Shown here: in pieces, positions 10,946 to 24,500 of the stretch
Numbering within the stretch: position 1 is the first letter of the stretch
How the letters are laid out: every line of letters starts with the position of its first letter
Source of the DNA: Liolophura sinensis
Lineage: Eukaryota; Mollusca; Polyplacophora; Chitonida; Chitonidae
Direction: 5' to 3'
Assembly (NCBI RefSeq): GCF_032854445.1
Contig: NC_088295.1
Location: 7,010,501 to 7,074,500, forward strand
DNA: 64,000 bases
The notes under the pieces: generated by a model
The model's database searches: none
What the model was told of the DNA's origin: nothing
Seen by the model: only the letters and a program-made list of their open reading frames with translations
Translations under genes and position numbers: made by a program

Positions 10946-11599
10946 TTACTGCTGGAATAAGATTACATGCAGTTTACCCGTTAAGTCTCTAAAATATACA
11001 GTAAATCTAGGCGTCGAAATGTACATTGGTATTCCAGCCGGCAACAATAATGGACGTTCGAGGTCAATAATCGCAAGGCCAATTTCTAAAGCAATTTTGA
11101 ACACAAACCACCAAGGAACTAAGACAGTATATAAAGTTAGAGAGTAGGATGGACTCATGATAAGAGAAGTCAATACATTTCAACTGAGTATCAAAACCCT
11201 GGACCATATCTCATTTAAACTTTTATTGCAACTGCTCATATGTTCAACAATCTTATTCAACACGATATGGCCCGTTTCCGGTCCGATTACAGCACGTTCT
11301 ACGTCGTGGACAATGCGCTTACAAGTTTCCTAGTAGTCACATAGTCTAAAATTTGCGCCCTGAGATGAGCGGTCAAAATGGTGCACGGACCAAAATTGGC
11401 GTATGGGCATAACACCGTGAAAATCTCGCCCGGCGCATGACCATGAACTCTTACAACAACATCGTGCGAACTTATGCACGGAATATCCATCTCCAAATAC
11501 ATCTGGAACATTACAAATGTGGCGATACACCCATCCATTCATTACTGCACAAGGCAAATAAGCATGGCTAGAAAGAACTCTCGGACATGCACAAAACAT
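10946..11599 (-). pseudogene. Decayed intronless reading frame, family unknown
   Basis: One minus-strand frame runs 218 codons, from an ATG at 11597-11599 to a TAA at 10946-10948, and is broken only by two stops (a TAG near 11330 and a TGA near 11174). In DNA this AT-rich about a dozen stops would be expected, so former coding capacity is likely. The first segment is cysteine-rich, with 'NVPDVFGDGYSVHKFARCCC'. The second has HDVERAVIGPETGHIV. The third has a hydrophobic stretch (VLVPWWFVFKIALEIGLAI) and then 'TPRFTVYFRDLTGKLHVILF'. I do not recognise the protein. A degenerate transposon gene or a dead host gene would both fit. Confidence 0.4.
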
Positions 11600-12540
11600 T
11601 CAGGTAAGCGCCAGAACCAGGACAAAATGTACACGTGGTCGCAACTGTTTTAGAGCAAGGAAAGGACAAACACACAATAAGCATGATCTCCATGTTTGAT
11701 TACTCTAAAGCCCCGCTAACCTTCTCCTTCAACTTCGTCGCCTCACATAGACGTTTATGCTTACAAAAAGTACATGGATAATCCTTCTATTGTCGGTCAA
11801 AGCCATTATCATTCATTTTTTTATTCTACTTTCGGCTTGTGAAAGAATCACAAGGGGTGTGCTTTTTCAACTTGGCTGACTGTCGCACATTTCGTCTAAA
11901 CAGCCGAGATGGTTATTATCAATTTCTCAGGACGACGTCATGGCATACTTGCTAGGGTGAACTTTTCACTTCCAGCATCCTGAGTAACTGGGCTCCTCAA
12001 AGCTGACATGAATTTGAAAGGGTTGAACTTACAGGGTCGCGGTGAAGTTATGCAGTGACACGCTCCAATTATTCATCAGTTAATCTTTTCTATGGAAATG
12101 ACAATAAATTAGGTTCAACTTAAATGCGATTGGGAACGCGGCCTGGCTTAAAACAGAGACAACAACACACAAAATGTATATATGCATCGATGAAGTATCT
12201 CACAAGAAGTTTAAAAAGCACAACTTTTTATTTGAATGTTGTACAACCCAGATTCAAGCTAATTTAAGGTAAGCAAAATCACGCACATTTAGGCCAATCA
12301 AAAGCGTCACCAATTTTATCCAATCAAGATTCACTTCTATATCCCGACGCTGCATCTTTTTTCGCTTACCTCACCCGAATCCTGTTTTGCACCTTTGTCC
12401 TGGAGTACTAGTGACATGATATCGTGTTTCCAGCCTGTAAGTCACACTTGGCAAAATTCGTCATAAATTTGTCAAAGGCCTGTTGTTTACCTCGGGTGCT
12501 TCGGTTCTCGTACGTACGTGTATCAAACAACTTCGTACGC
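11600..12540. other. Intergenic stretch, nothing recognised
   Basis: I read both strands and saw no convincing exon, SINE or tandem repeat here. Open frames are short. Confidence 0.5.
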
Positions 12541-12544
12541 ACAT

Positions 12545-12840
12545 AAAAGAAAACCAATGACCAGATAACTACTCCGCATTGGCACTGGATGTATCAAAGT
12601 TCGTTAAGGGCCAATCACCAGATAACTACTCCACACTGGCACTGGATGTATCAACGTTCCTTAAGGGTCATTAAGCCGATAACTATGTACTTCATACCTG
12701 TGCCGAAAGAACAGAGTTCCTTATGGCTCATCAACCAGACAACAACTCCATACTCGTGCTGAATGTAATAGCGTTCAATATGGCTCACAGTCAATATAAC
12801 TATTCCAGATTGCCACTGGATGTCACTGCCAACTTTCCCC
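12545..12840. repeat. Degenerate ~70-bp tandem repeat
   Basis: The motif 'ccagataactactccacact' then ggcactggatgtatcaacgt then tccttaaggg recurs four to five times. Further diverged copies lie at about 13,120-13,215, beyond the SINE at 12851-13119. The SINE therefore appears to have landed inside the array. Confidence 0.7.
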
Positions 12841-12850
12841 AGTTGTAGCG

Positions 12851-13119
12851 CCGGCCCCGCTAGCTCAGTTGGTACAGCGTCCGCTTCGGAAGCGGTAGAT
12901 TCAGAGTCAATCCTATAATATAAAGTATATTGGCTCGGGAGGATCCCCTTACTTGCTTCCGGTTAAGTCGTCTCAGTGAAGCAGCACTACATCAAAGAGC
13001 GGTGGAAATTTGTCCTGCAACAAGGAGGCACATTACACGCACTCTAAGGATTCTTTCGTCGTCATATGGCTGAAAAATGGCTAAGTACGACGTTAAACCC
13101 CAAGCGCTCACTCACTCCT
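12851..13119 (+). mobile_element. SINE-B, tRNA-derived head present
   Basis: It starts ccggccccgctagctcagtt ggtacagcgtccgcttcgga, a tRNA-like head with a recognisable box A. A degraded box B-like gattcagagtcaatcct follows. The body is the reverse complement of the copies at 56809-57173 and 58241-58578, ending gtacgacgttaaaccccaag cgctcactcact. No clear target-site duplication is visible, and part of the middle is missing compared with 56809-57173. Confidence 0.8.
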
Positions 13120-13219
13120 AGGCCAAATAACTACTCCAGATCAATACTGAGTGTAGCAGAGTTCATTCTGGCTCTGACTGAATAACTATTTCAGATTTGT
13201 GGTGAATCCAATATCATTC

Positions 13220-13704
13220 ATTTCCCTCCAGAGGATGGTTTCTGCAGCATGACCTAATCTGTGTGATTAGGTTATTCATGACCCTGTGGAAAAGGTGACC
13301 ACTCAAATCACCACTCTCTACAGGTATTAACAATCGACTCCACAATGATACAACCGTTAGTCACGTAGTTAATATGCACAAGTATCATTTCGGTCGGTGC
13401 TGTAGGAGATAAACACACTCGTGGAACACTCACCAGTGAGGCAAGTGTCTATAATGACCAATAACATTATTGAACATCAGAAAAAGGGTGATTGAGGAGA
13501 CTCTATATTTTATTGGTACAAAAATTCAGGGTCACGTATGTCTGGCAAAAACCAATCTGTCACTCCACACGCCTTGTAACTTTAGCGCCACTTCTCCCAG
13601 GATTGCACTACACTCCCTTACGTTTATACACATGCAGCTCATTATTGCAATTGGTACCTTCTTCAGAGTTTTTATCAATAAGTTAATCACACAGGTACAC
13701 ATAG

Positions 13705-13746
<42 letters not shown>

Positions 13747-14373
13747 AAATTTACAAATAACTGAAGTCCCCTAAAAACAGTAGTTACAGGATAACAAACA
13801 TACCTCATTTGACTATTGAGCACGACTTAACAGATGATCACAACAACATGTATGGTCGAATGACAAATACATGACATAATGCATGAAACATGATCTGCTA
13901 AAATATACATTTTTCCGCTAACAAACAAGTGCCACTTATGGGGCATTAGATATGCGATGACAACACCTGTTCCTCTAAGATATTTGTTTCCCGTACTAGA
14001 GATCTTTCATACAATTACAATGCAATTCTCTCACTCTAATGCTGTTACAGGAGTTGGCAACGGTAACATAATCAATCACAGGCTTTGATCCTAGGCTTCA
14101 ATCTCAATTTTAATGCAGCATTTCCACAACGACACTGTCCTTGTAAGCCTATGATGATATAAGTACCTGAAGAAATATTCTACTCGCCTCTTAAAAATGG
14201 AATCTACTCACCCATAATTGTATTCCTCTCAAGCAAATGGAAAACATATTTAACAATCTGTTAAAATGATTTAAGAACCATCAACAAATTTCAGATACAA
14301 AATGTAACATTTGCACCCACAAGTTTGTGGGTATCTTATGATCTACTGAAAACAAGTGTGCCAAAAGGGGCGA
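13220..14373 (-). other. Downstream of CLEC16A stop; probable 3' UTR, low-complexity AT-rich DNA
   Basis: No coding frame is present downstream of the CLEC16A stop. Possible minus-strand poly(A) signals are ATTAAA at 14109-14114 and AATAAA at 13509-13514. Neither has an obvious GU-rich element, so the cleavage site is not resolved. Confidence 0.3.
13703..13745. repeat. TA/CA microsatellite
   Basis: A run of about 17 'ta' dinucleotides with flanking 'ca' steps (acatatatatata ... tacacacacaaa). Confidence 0.9.
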
Positions 14374-15504
14374 CTAAATGTCCATGACTTTGTGGGCGCG
14401 GTCTTTTTGCCGTACATGGGACTGCTGCTGGTCATCATCCATGAAGTTGTAATGTTCCTGCACCATCTGTGCCAGTTTCGTGAGCTGATCACTCGTAGAC
14501 CGTTGTCCACCCTGACTGGTTTTACCTACTGTGACCACCGAGGCCTTCTCCTCCGTGATGTCAGGCTGGCTGAAGTCTATAGTCAGGGTGTCTATTGGGT
14601 CATTCTCAACCATGGTACCAGTGCCGATCGCAGAGCTGCTGGTTGACCCCTCACTCAAGCTACGGATCCTGCCAGAGTCAACTGGAGGTAATAGCTTTGG
14701 CGAGTCTGTGCAAACAGTGGGATTAAGGTCCTTGTCCGGGTTCTGTGGGAGAAGTGAAGTAGGAGGAACTGGTGCTGGTCGTAAACTTTTCGGAGACTGT
14801 GACCCTAGGGCAGAGGGACTCACAGTGCTACTATCTGAGGAGCGAGGAGAGGAACTGGAAGAGTGGCTGGGACTTCCCATCAGGAAGGCCTTCAGACTGG
14901 GCCTGGACTGGTTGGACTTCCCCACTGGTGTCCCCTCGTTCCTGAGTGGGATCCACTGTCAGAGACGTGACCTCTCCTTTCCGCTGATAGGTCGCTCTAA
15001 AACTGGGATTCCAGTTGCGCCAGATCCACTGCGACCACGTCGAGGACTGTGAGACTGACTGCGACCCCGGATGGCATGAAATGCTGGATGAAAGAATGGT
15101 ATGTCCAACCTTCTCAATACCACTCAGTCGCCGTCTGGGTGTTCTTTTGGAAAGGTCCTCCAGAGGAATGTCTTGTAGGCTACTGTCTGCTGTTGTGGAT
15201 ACTCGGCTCTGCTTACGCTGTGGCGAATTAGGGTTACTCTGTGGATTCAGAGTCTGGAAGGCAAATGCCGATGGGGAGGTGGCATCAACAGCTTCCTCCA
15301 CATCATCCATGTCCTCTGGTCGAGTCTGGTAGTGGGACTTTGGATTACTGCTCTGGAGAGCAGTTTTACCTGGAGGCTGGAGTTGGGCGCTGGCTCGCTG
15401 CTTGCCAGGGGGCACAGGCAGCCCTGAGGATGCTCGTGGGGACTTCCCATCAGCCTTCTCCTGGGCATGGGTGACCTGAGGTCGCTTCACACGGTGGACC
15501 TGAC
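14374..15504 (-). CDS. CLEC16A: CLEC16A coding exon 23 (C-terminal tail; frame-broken)
   Basis: The acceptor is gttgatgttgcag|GT, phase 1, completing the Gly codon split by exon 22. The first part (15504 to about 15105) reads GQVHRVKRPQV and continues to TPRRRLSG. The frame then has to shift by one. The next 54 codons (15123-14962) contain DIPFFHPAFHAIRGRS. They end at TGA 14959-14961, after which the same frame resumes as a Ser/Pro-rich tail (SPSHSSSSSPRSSDSS) to the stop at 14374-14376. The piece 'PKLLPPVDSGRIRSLS' lines up with LVPPVDPHSLRSL near the human C-terminus, which fixes the final frame. Tail segments of this family diverge quickly, so the middle part rests on composition rather than homology. 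Confidence 0.8.
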
Positions 15505-18500
15505 CTGCAACATCAACTGCCACACTGAACACAATGCTATAGGGCAAGGATATGGCAAGCAAGTATACGTAGAAGTGGATCCAGTGTAACTACATGCTAA
15601 CAATAAAATATGAATACTACACATCAAACTACACGGTGGTGCAAGGCTCTTCACTGCAGCCTTTTCGCTGAAGCCTCTTTAGCAATCAGAAATGAGTTCA
15701 ATAAATGCATCATGACTAAAGCAGACAGCGATTTTGTGTTATCTCATGCTGTGATAAATTAAATCAATGGTTGAGTATGAATGATGTGTCTAACCTGGTA
15801 CAGCTGAAGCTGATCCACGAGCCCCATAGTTGTACAGCCCCATGCTAGCACTCTGCTCCACAGGGATGTCCAGCAGCCTCTCTATCATCTGCATCTTTTG
15901 TTGCCGTGCCTTTAACCGCCCCTTTACCAGCCGCTGCTTTGCGGCCATGCACCTGATGTGGTCATCAAATATAAACTTCGCAGCCAGAAGGGGGATGGGT
16001 CGAGCGTGGGCAGACTTGGCGGGCTTGTGGATGGTGATGTGAAGAGATCGGCTGTCATCTTTATCGCCAGACACTTCCACATCCTAGAAAGCAATAAAAT
16101 TCCTGACATGACAGATACTGGAGAAAAGATGACATGAAGCATCCAGGTGATACTGAAGCATGAATGTGATGCTACATCTGGAGCAGGGATGAGATGTGAC
16201 ATTGTCAGAGACCCTGGAGCAGGGATGAGATGTGACTTTTTCAGGGACACTGGAGCAGGGATAGGATGTGACATTGTCAGGGACACTCAAGCATGGATGA
16301 GATGTGACATTGTCAGGGACACTCAAGCATGGATGAGATGTGACATTGTCAGGGACAATGGAGCATGGATGAGATGTGACATTGTCAGGGACACTCAAGC
16401 ATGGATGAGATGTGACATTGTCAGGGACACTGGAGCATGGATGAGATGTGACATTGTCAGGGACACTGGAGCAGGGGTGAAATGTGACATTGTCAAGGAC
16501 ATTGGAGCAGGGATGAGATGTGACATTGGCAGGGACACTCAAGCATGGATGAGATGTGACATTGTCACGGACACTGGAGCAGGGATGAAATGTGACTTTT
16601 TCAGGGACACTCAAGCATGGATGAGATGTGACATTGTCAGGGACACTGGAGCAGGGATGAGATGTGACTTTTTCAGGGACACTGGAGCAGGGATAGGATG
16701 TGACATTGTCAGGGACACTCAAGCATGGATGAGATGTGACTTTTTCAGGGACATTGGAGCATGGATGAGATGTGACATTGTCAGGGACACTCAAGCATGG
16801 ATGAGATGTGACATTGTCAGGGACACTCAAGCATGGATGAGATGTGACTTTTTCAGGGACACTGGAGCAGGGATGAAATGTGACATTGTCAGGGACACTC
16901 AAGCATGGATGAGATGTGACATTGTCAGGGACAATGGAGCATGGATGAGATGTGACATTGTCAGGGACACTCAAGCATGGATGAGATGTGACATTGTCAG
17001 GGACAATGGAGCATGGATGAGATGTGACAATGTCAGGGACACTCAAGCATTGATGAGATGTGACATTGTCAGGGACACTGGAGCAGGGATGAGATGTGAC
17101 CTTGTCAGGGACACTGGAGCATGGATGAGATGTGACATTGTCAGGGACACTGGAGCAGGGGTGAAATGTGACATTGTCAAGGACATTGGAGCATGGATGA
17201 GATGTGACATTGGCAGGGACACTCAAGCATGGATGAGATGTGACATTGTCAGGGACACTGGAGCATGGATGAGATGTGACATTGTCAGGGACACTGGAGC
17301 AGGGGTGAAATGTGACATTGTCAAGGACACTGGAGCATGGATGAGATGTGACATTGGCAGGGACACTCAAGCATGGATGAGATGTGACATTGTCACGGAC
17401 ACTGGAGCAGGGATGAAATGTGACTTTTTCAGGGACACTCAAGCATGGATGAGATGTGACATTGTCAGGGACACTCAAGCATGGATGAGACGTGACATTG
17501 TCAGGGACATTAGACCATGAATGAGACATGACCTTGTTAGGGACACTCAAGCATGGATGAGATGTGACATTGTCAGGGACACTCAAGCATGGATGAGATG
17601 TGACTTTTTCAGGGACACTGGAGCAGGGATGAAATGTGACATTGTCAGGGACACTCAAGCATGGATGAGATGTGACATTGTCAGGGACATTGGAGCATGG
17701 ATGAGATGTGACATTGTCAGGGACACTCAAGCATGGATGAGATGTGACATTGTCAGGGACATTGGAGCATGGATGAGATGTGACTTTTTCAGGGACACTG
17801 GAGCAGGGATGAAATGTGACATTGTCAGGGACACTCAAGCATGGATGAGATGTGACATTGTCAGGGACACTGGAGCAGGGATGAGATGTGACCTTGTCAG
17901 GGACACTGGAGCATGGATGAGATGTGACATTGTCAGGGACACTGGAGCAGGGGTGAAATGTGACATTGTCAAGGACATTGGAGCATGGATGAGATGTGAC
18001 ATTGTCAGGGACACTCAAGCATGGATGAGATGTGACATTGTCATGGACACTGGAGCAGGGATGAAATGTGACTTTTTCAGGGACACTCAAGCATGGATGA
18101 GATGTGACATTGTCAGGGACACTCAAGCATGGATGAGACGTGACATTGTCAGGGACATTAGACCATGAATGAGACATGACCTTGTTAGGGACACTCAAGC
18201 ATGGATGAGATGTGACATTGTCACGGACACTGGAGCAGGGATGAGATGTGACATTGTCAGGGACACTGGAGCAGGGGTGAAATGTGACATTGTCAAGGAC
18301 ATTGGAGCATGGATGAGATGTGACATTGGCAGGGACACTCAAGCATGGATGAGATGTGACACTGTCACGGACACTGGAGCAGGGATGAAATGTGACTTTT
18401 TCAGGGACACTCAAGCATGGATGAGATGTGACATTGTCAGGGACACTCAAGCATGGATGAGACGTGACATTGTCAGGGACATTAGACCATGAATGAGACA

Positions 18501-21500
18501 TGACCTTGTTAGGGACACTCAAGCATGGATGAGATGTGACATTGTCAGGGACACTCAAGCATGGATGAGATGTGACCTTGTCAGGGACACTGGAGCATGA
18601 ATGACGTGACATTGTCAGGGACACTGGAGCAGGGATAGGATGTGACATTGTCAGGGACACTCAAGCATGGATGAGATGTGACATTGTCAGGGACACTGGA
18701 GCAGGGATGAGATGTGACATTGTCAGGGACACTCAAGCATGGATGAGATGTGACATTGTCAGGGACACTGGAGCAGGGATGAGATGTGACAGTGTCAGGG
18801 ACACTCAAGCATGGATGAGATGTGACATTGTCAGGGACACTGGAGCATGGATGAGATGTGACCTTGTCAGGGACACTCAAGCATGGATGAGATGTGACAT
18901 TGTCAGGGACATTGGAGCATGGATGAGATGTGACTTTTTCAGGGACACTGGAGCATGGATGAGATGTGACAGTGTCAGGGACACTGGAGCAGGGATGAAA
19001 TGTAACATTGTCAGGGACATTAGACCATGAATGAGACATGACCTTGTTAGGGACACTGGAGCAGGGATGAGATGTGACTTTTTCAGGGATATTGGAGCAT
19101 GGATGAGATCTGACATTGTCAGGGACACTGGAGCAGGGATGAAATGTAACATTGTCAGGGACATTAGACCATGAATGAGACATGACCTTGTTAGGGACAC
19201 TGGAGCAGGGATGAAATGTAACATTGTCTGGGACATTAGACCATGGATGAGATGTGACCTTGTTAGGGACACTGGAGCATGGATGAAATGTGACATTGTC
19301 AGGGACACTGGAGCATGGATGAGATGTGACATTGTCAGGGACACTGGAGCATGAATGATGTGACATTGTCAGGGACACTGGAGCAGGGATAGGATGTGAC
19401 ATTGTCAGGGACACTGGAGCATGGATGAGATGTGACATTGTCAGGGACACTGGAGCATGGATGAGATGCAACTTTGTCAGAGATAGAGATGCATGAATGA
19501 GATGACATAATCATCAGTACAAAGCAAGGATGACATATGATGTAAGTCTCTCACCTGGAGGAATCCTACAAAGCGTACCAAACCCCAGCCTAGTCTCTTT
19601 GTGTCCGGCTCAACCAGAATAAGCTGCTGGGCATCTATCACCAGAAACCGACGCTCCTGTTTTCTATTGCTGACAAACCAAAACCAAGATTTACCTTACA
19701 CAGCTGCCAGTTATTCTAAACCAGCCAATTCACACAAGAGTCACATAGTCCAAACAAGTCAATTCACACAACAGTCACAGGGTCCACACAAGCCAATTCA
19801 CAGACCAGTCGCATAGTCAAAACAAACTAATTCACACAAGTCACATAGTCTAAAGCAGCAATTCACACAACAGTCACATAGTCCACACAAGTCAATTCAC
19901 ACAGCAGTCACATAGTCCAAACAAACCAATTCACACAGAAGTCAGTCCAAACCAGTAATTCTTACAACAGTCATAATTTCCAAACCAACCAATTCATACA
20001 ACAGTCACAGTCCAACCAAGCCGAACTGTCAACTAATTTAAACCAGCCAATTCACACTAAGACAGGCCAAATAACAGTCAGCTCCTATAATTACCAGGCA
20101 GACCACATAACTGTCAGACAGACCAAATAAGTCAACTCATACAACTGTCAGACAGACCAAATAACAGTCAACTCATACAACTGTCAGACAGACCAATCAA
20201 CAGTCAGCTCATACAACTGTCAGACAGACCAAATAACAATCAGCTCATAAAACTGTCAGACAGACCAATCAACAGTCAGCTCATACACCTGTCAGACAGA
20301 CCAAATAACAGTCAACTGATAAAACTGTCAGACAGACCAAATAACAGTCAACTCATAAAACTGTCAGACAGACCAAACAACAGTCAGCTCATAAAACTGT
20401 CAGACAGACCAAATAACAGTCGGCTCATACAACTGTCAGATAGACCAAATAACAGTCAACTCATAAAAATTGTTAGACAGACCAAACAACAATCAGCTCA
20501 CACAACTGTCAGACAGACCAAATAACAGTCAACTCATAAAACTGTCAGACAGGCCAAACACCAGTCAGCTCATACCACTGTCAGACAGACCAAATAGTTT
20601 ATTTATATATTGACTTGATTGGTGTTTTACGCCGTACTCAGGAATATTTCACTTATATGATGACAGCCAGCATTATGGTGGGTGGAAACTGGGCAGAACC
20701 AGGGGGAAACCCATGACCATTTGCAGGTTGCTGGAGACCTTCCCATTTACGGCCGGAGAGGAAGCCAGCATGAGCTGGACTTGAACTCACAGCGACCGCA
20801 TTGGTGAGAGGCTCCTGGGTCATTACGCTGCGCTAGCGCGCTAACCATCTGAGCCACCGAGGCCCCCAGACCAAATAACAGTCAACTCATAAAACTGTCA
20901 GACAGACCAAACAACAGTCAGCTCATACAACAGTCAGACAGACCAAATAACAGTCAGCTCATACAACTGTCAGACTGACCAAATAACAGTCAACTCATAA
21001 GACTGTCAGACAGACCAAAGAACAGTCAGCCCATAACAACTGTCAGACAGACCAAATAACAGTCAACTCATAAAACTGTCAGACAGACCAAATAACAAAT
21101 ACCAATCAGCTCATAAAACTGCCATACATACCAAATAATAGTCAGCCCATACAGTTGTCACACAGTAAATAACAGTCAACTCATACAACTGTCAGACAGA
21201 CCAAATAACAGTCAACTCATACAACTGTCAGACAGACCAAATAACAGTCAACTCATACAACTGTCAGACAGACCAAATAACAGTCAACTCATACAACTGT
21301 CATACAGACCAAATAATAGTCAGCCCATACAGTTGTCACACAGTAAATAACATACAACTGTCAGAAAGACCAAATAAGAGTCAACTCATACAACTGTCAG
21401 AGAGACCAAATAACAGTCAGCTCATACCGACAGGCTGAATAACAGTCAACTCATACAACTGTCAGACAGACCAAATAACAGTCAGCCCATACAGTTGTCA

Positions 21501-24500
21501 CACAGTAAATAACAGTCAACTCATACAACTGTCAGAAAGACCAAATAAGAGTCAACTCATACAACTGTCAGAGAGACCAAATAACAGTCAGCTCATACAA
21601 CTGTCCAACAGACCAAATAACAGTCAGCTCATACAACTGTCCGACAGACCAAATAACAGTCAACTCATACAACTGTTGGTCAGGCCAAATAACAGTCAAC
21701 TCATACAACTGTCAGAGAGACCAAGTAACAGTCAGCTCATACAACTGTCCGACAGACCAAATAACAGTCAACTCCTACAACTGTCGGCCAGGCCAAATAA
21801 CAGTCAACTCATACAACTGTCAGGTCGACCAAATAACAGTCAGCTCACACAAATGTCAGACACGCAAAATAACAGTTAACTCATACAACTGTCCAACAGA
21901 CCAAATAACAGTCAACTCATACAACTGTCTGAGAAACAAAATAAGTCATCTAATACAACTGCCAGACCAATCGAATAACAGTCAGCCCATATAACTGTGA
22001 GACAGATCAAATAACAGCTCATACAACTGACAAACAGATCAAACAATGTATAATCAATCAGAATGATCACAGAGGTAAATCACTGACAGTTGACCCACGC
22101 CAGTCAGATTCCTTTTGTTTGCCAGCTATTATTTAGGCACCAGGTTTCACCATAATCCTATGCATAACAATATGCACGATGGCATGACAGACTCTGAAGA
22201 CATCAATTTCCTGCTCATGTTTTAATATGAAATCCACAATACCATTAATCTACCACATACACCTTTACTTTGGTACAAACAAAAAAACAAACAGGTATTT
22301 TGGTGCTCAGCCAATCCTTCATGGTCTTTCAAGCACTTTTCAACACTCTGGTCAAGTTTTGGAAATGGAAGAATTTAACCCTCACATATTAACCACTGCA
22401 AACCCAAAAAATTAATGCATTGGTTGCACTATTTCCGAAAAAATTAAATAATGTTTCAGTTACATTACATGTTAATGCCCCACTTTGAAAAGATGTGTGA
22501 CAGGATATCAGACCAGCGGAATTGCGGACCTATTATTATTGCACTTCCTCAATCCTGAAAGGCTATAAGGTAAGTCCGAATGTAAGGCTGTTGATTGGTC
22601 AATTGAATACAAATCAAATAACATACAAACAACAAATACCGAAGAAGTACATAAATGTACACTGGAATTGACATGTAGTACCTTACCTTTCTCTGGTCAG
22701 CACTGTGCAGGCTATGAGATCACTGTTATCTGAAACACAGTATACAACATCAGCATGTTAAATTTAAACACAGACTACATGGTTATCGGCCTGCTGTAAC
22801 ATGCAGTACAACACCATCAGCATAAATGGCATAGCAGCCATCAATGTGCTGTAAACAATATATGGTCATCACCATATTGAAACATATAGTATGTAGGGCT
22901 ATTGATAGCATCCTGTAACACAGTACATGACCACCATTGTCCAGTAACACAGAATGTATGGCCATTGATAGTGTACTGTAACAGACAGTGCATGGCCACC
23001 ATTGTCCAGTAACACAGAATGTATGGCCATTAATGTACTGTAACACTGTATATGTACAGCTATGGATAGCATCCTCTAACATACAGTCCATGTAACACTG
23101 GGTCAAAGGGGTTTATCTTAACATTACCCCATGGTGCAAGTGGTTGTGGCAGTTAGGATGGAAGTGAAGCTACTACTGGCTTGGCCACCAGCCGACAGCA
23201 GTTGCCAGAAAATGGTCCACTTCAGGTAGAATGGTGTATAAAGCAGATCATAGGACAGACTGTTGTGCATTTCACAATCTGCAATCAACACATAGCCTTT
23301 AAAAAATTAAACCTTTAGATACAGACATTAAACTTAAATTTAAAGTGAAAAAGTTTCACAATTTGCAGCTCTTAAACTGGGTGCTATGGCCAACTTTAGA
23401 GCGTCAGACTCCAACATCCAACGTTAACTACTAACTGTAAAATTAGTTTGATGATATCAGCACAAGTGCCATAATGATGGTAATTCTTTTGAAAACACAG
23501 GCAATGAAATCACAAATCTACCATAAACTCAGCATGTACGTAAGCTTGGGGATTAATTCCTCGGGTAAGGTCACATTAAGTGGAAACATGTTATGCATGA
23601 TGAAAATAATTTATTGAAGAATATTTTAAATTGGAGACTAAAACCTTGTGCAGTAGTGACAATTCCGCCAGAAATAGCATAGCCAAGATAAAACAACAGG
23701 AATTTTAAGAATGAGTGAGCGAGTGCTTGGGGTTTAACATCGTAATTAACAATTTTTCAGTCATATGACCACGAAGGAATCTTTAGAGTGCATGTAATGT
23801 GCATCCTTGTTGCAGGACGGATTTCCACTGCTCTTTTATCCAGTGCTGCTTCACTGAGACGCCAAAACCGAAGGCTAGTAAGCCACTCCACCCGAAAAAT
23901 TACACTGATATGGGTCAACCAGTCATTGCACCCCTCCCGAAGCGGATGCTCTACCAACTAGCAACAGCTAGCGGGGATGGTGGATTTTAAGAATAACTTA
24001 GGTCAATGAGCATGGAGTGAATTGTAAATGCTGACACACACTCTCCTGTTTAACATAAACACGTGTGTGTTCAATCAGCGTTCTGACACTGACATACTTG
24101 TAGTGTTCACATGCCATATATGTCCAGTGACAGTGACACACATTTAGTAGCACAGAAAATTAGGGTAGTGCCTCACAAATTCCTGGAAAACTCTTTCACT
24201 GAGTGATACCCTACATGTACATCTACACTGGAATAGATTGTTCTTGTCATTAGGATTTTACATCAGCTCTATACTTGATCTGGCTTTCTGAGAAAATACC
24301 AACCTTTTTCAGTTGCAGAAGCTTTTTGTCAAACCTGTTGTCAAATTACACTCAGTATAATTGAGATGGCCATCTATAGGTAATGAGTAAGACCTGAGAG
24401 TAACCTTAGGCTAAGCACCCCCAGCTCTTACACAAGCCTTCCCCAAGTAATGTGTGTACACATGGAGCTACACTTGTAGTCTCTATAAAACAGGCACACC

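Noticed and set aside
14531-15474. Plus-strand ORFs opposite the last CLEC16A exon (up to 173 codons)
   Set aside because: Antisense shadows of GC-richer coding sequence; the minus strand matches CLEC16A.
16084-18660. 858-codon minus-strand ORF and the 457-, 215- and 107-codon plus-strand ORFs
   Set aside because: They consist of the 36-bp minisatellite; any stop-free unit with period divisible by three gives such frames on both strands. The region is an intron between two well-defined exons.
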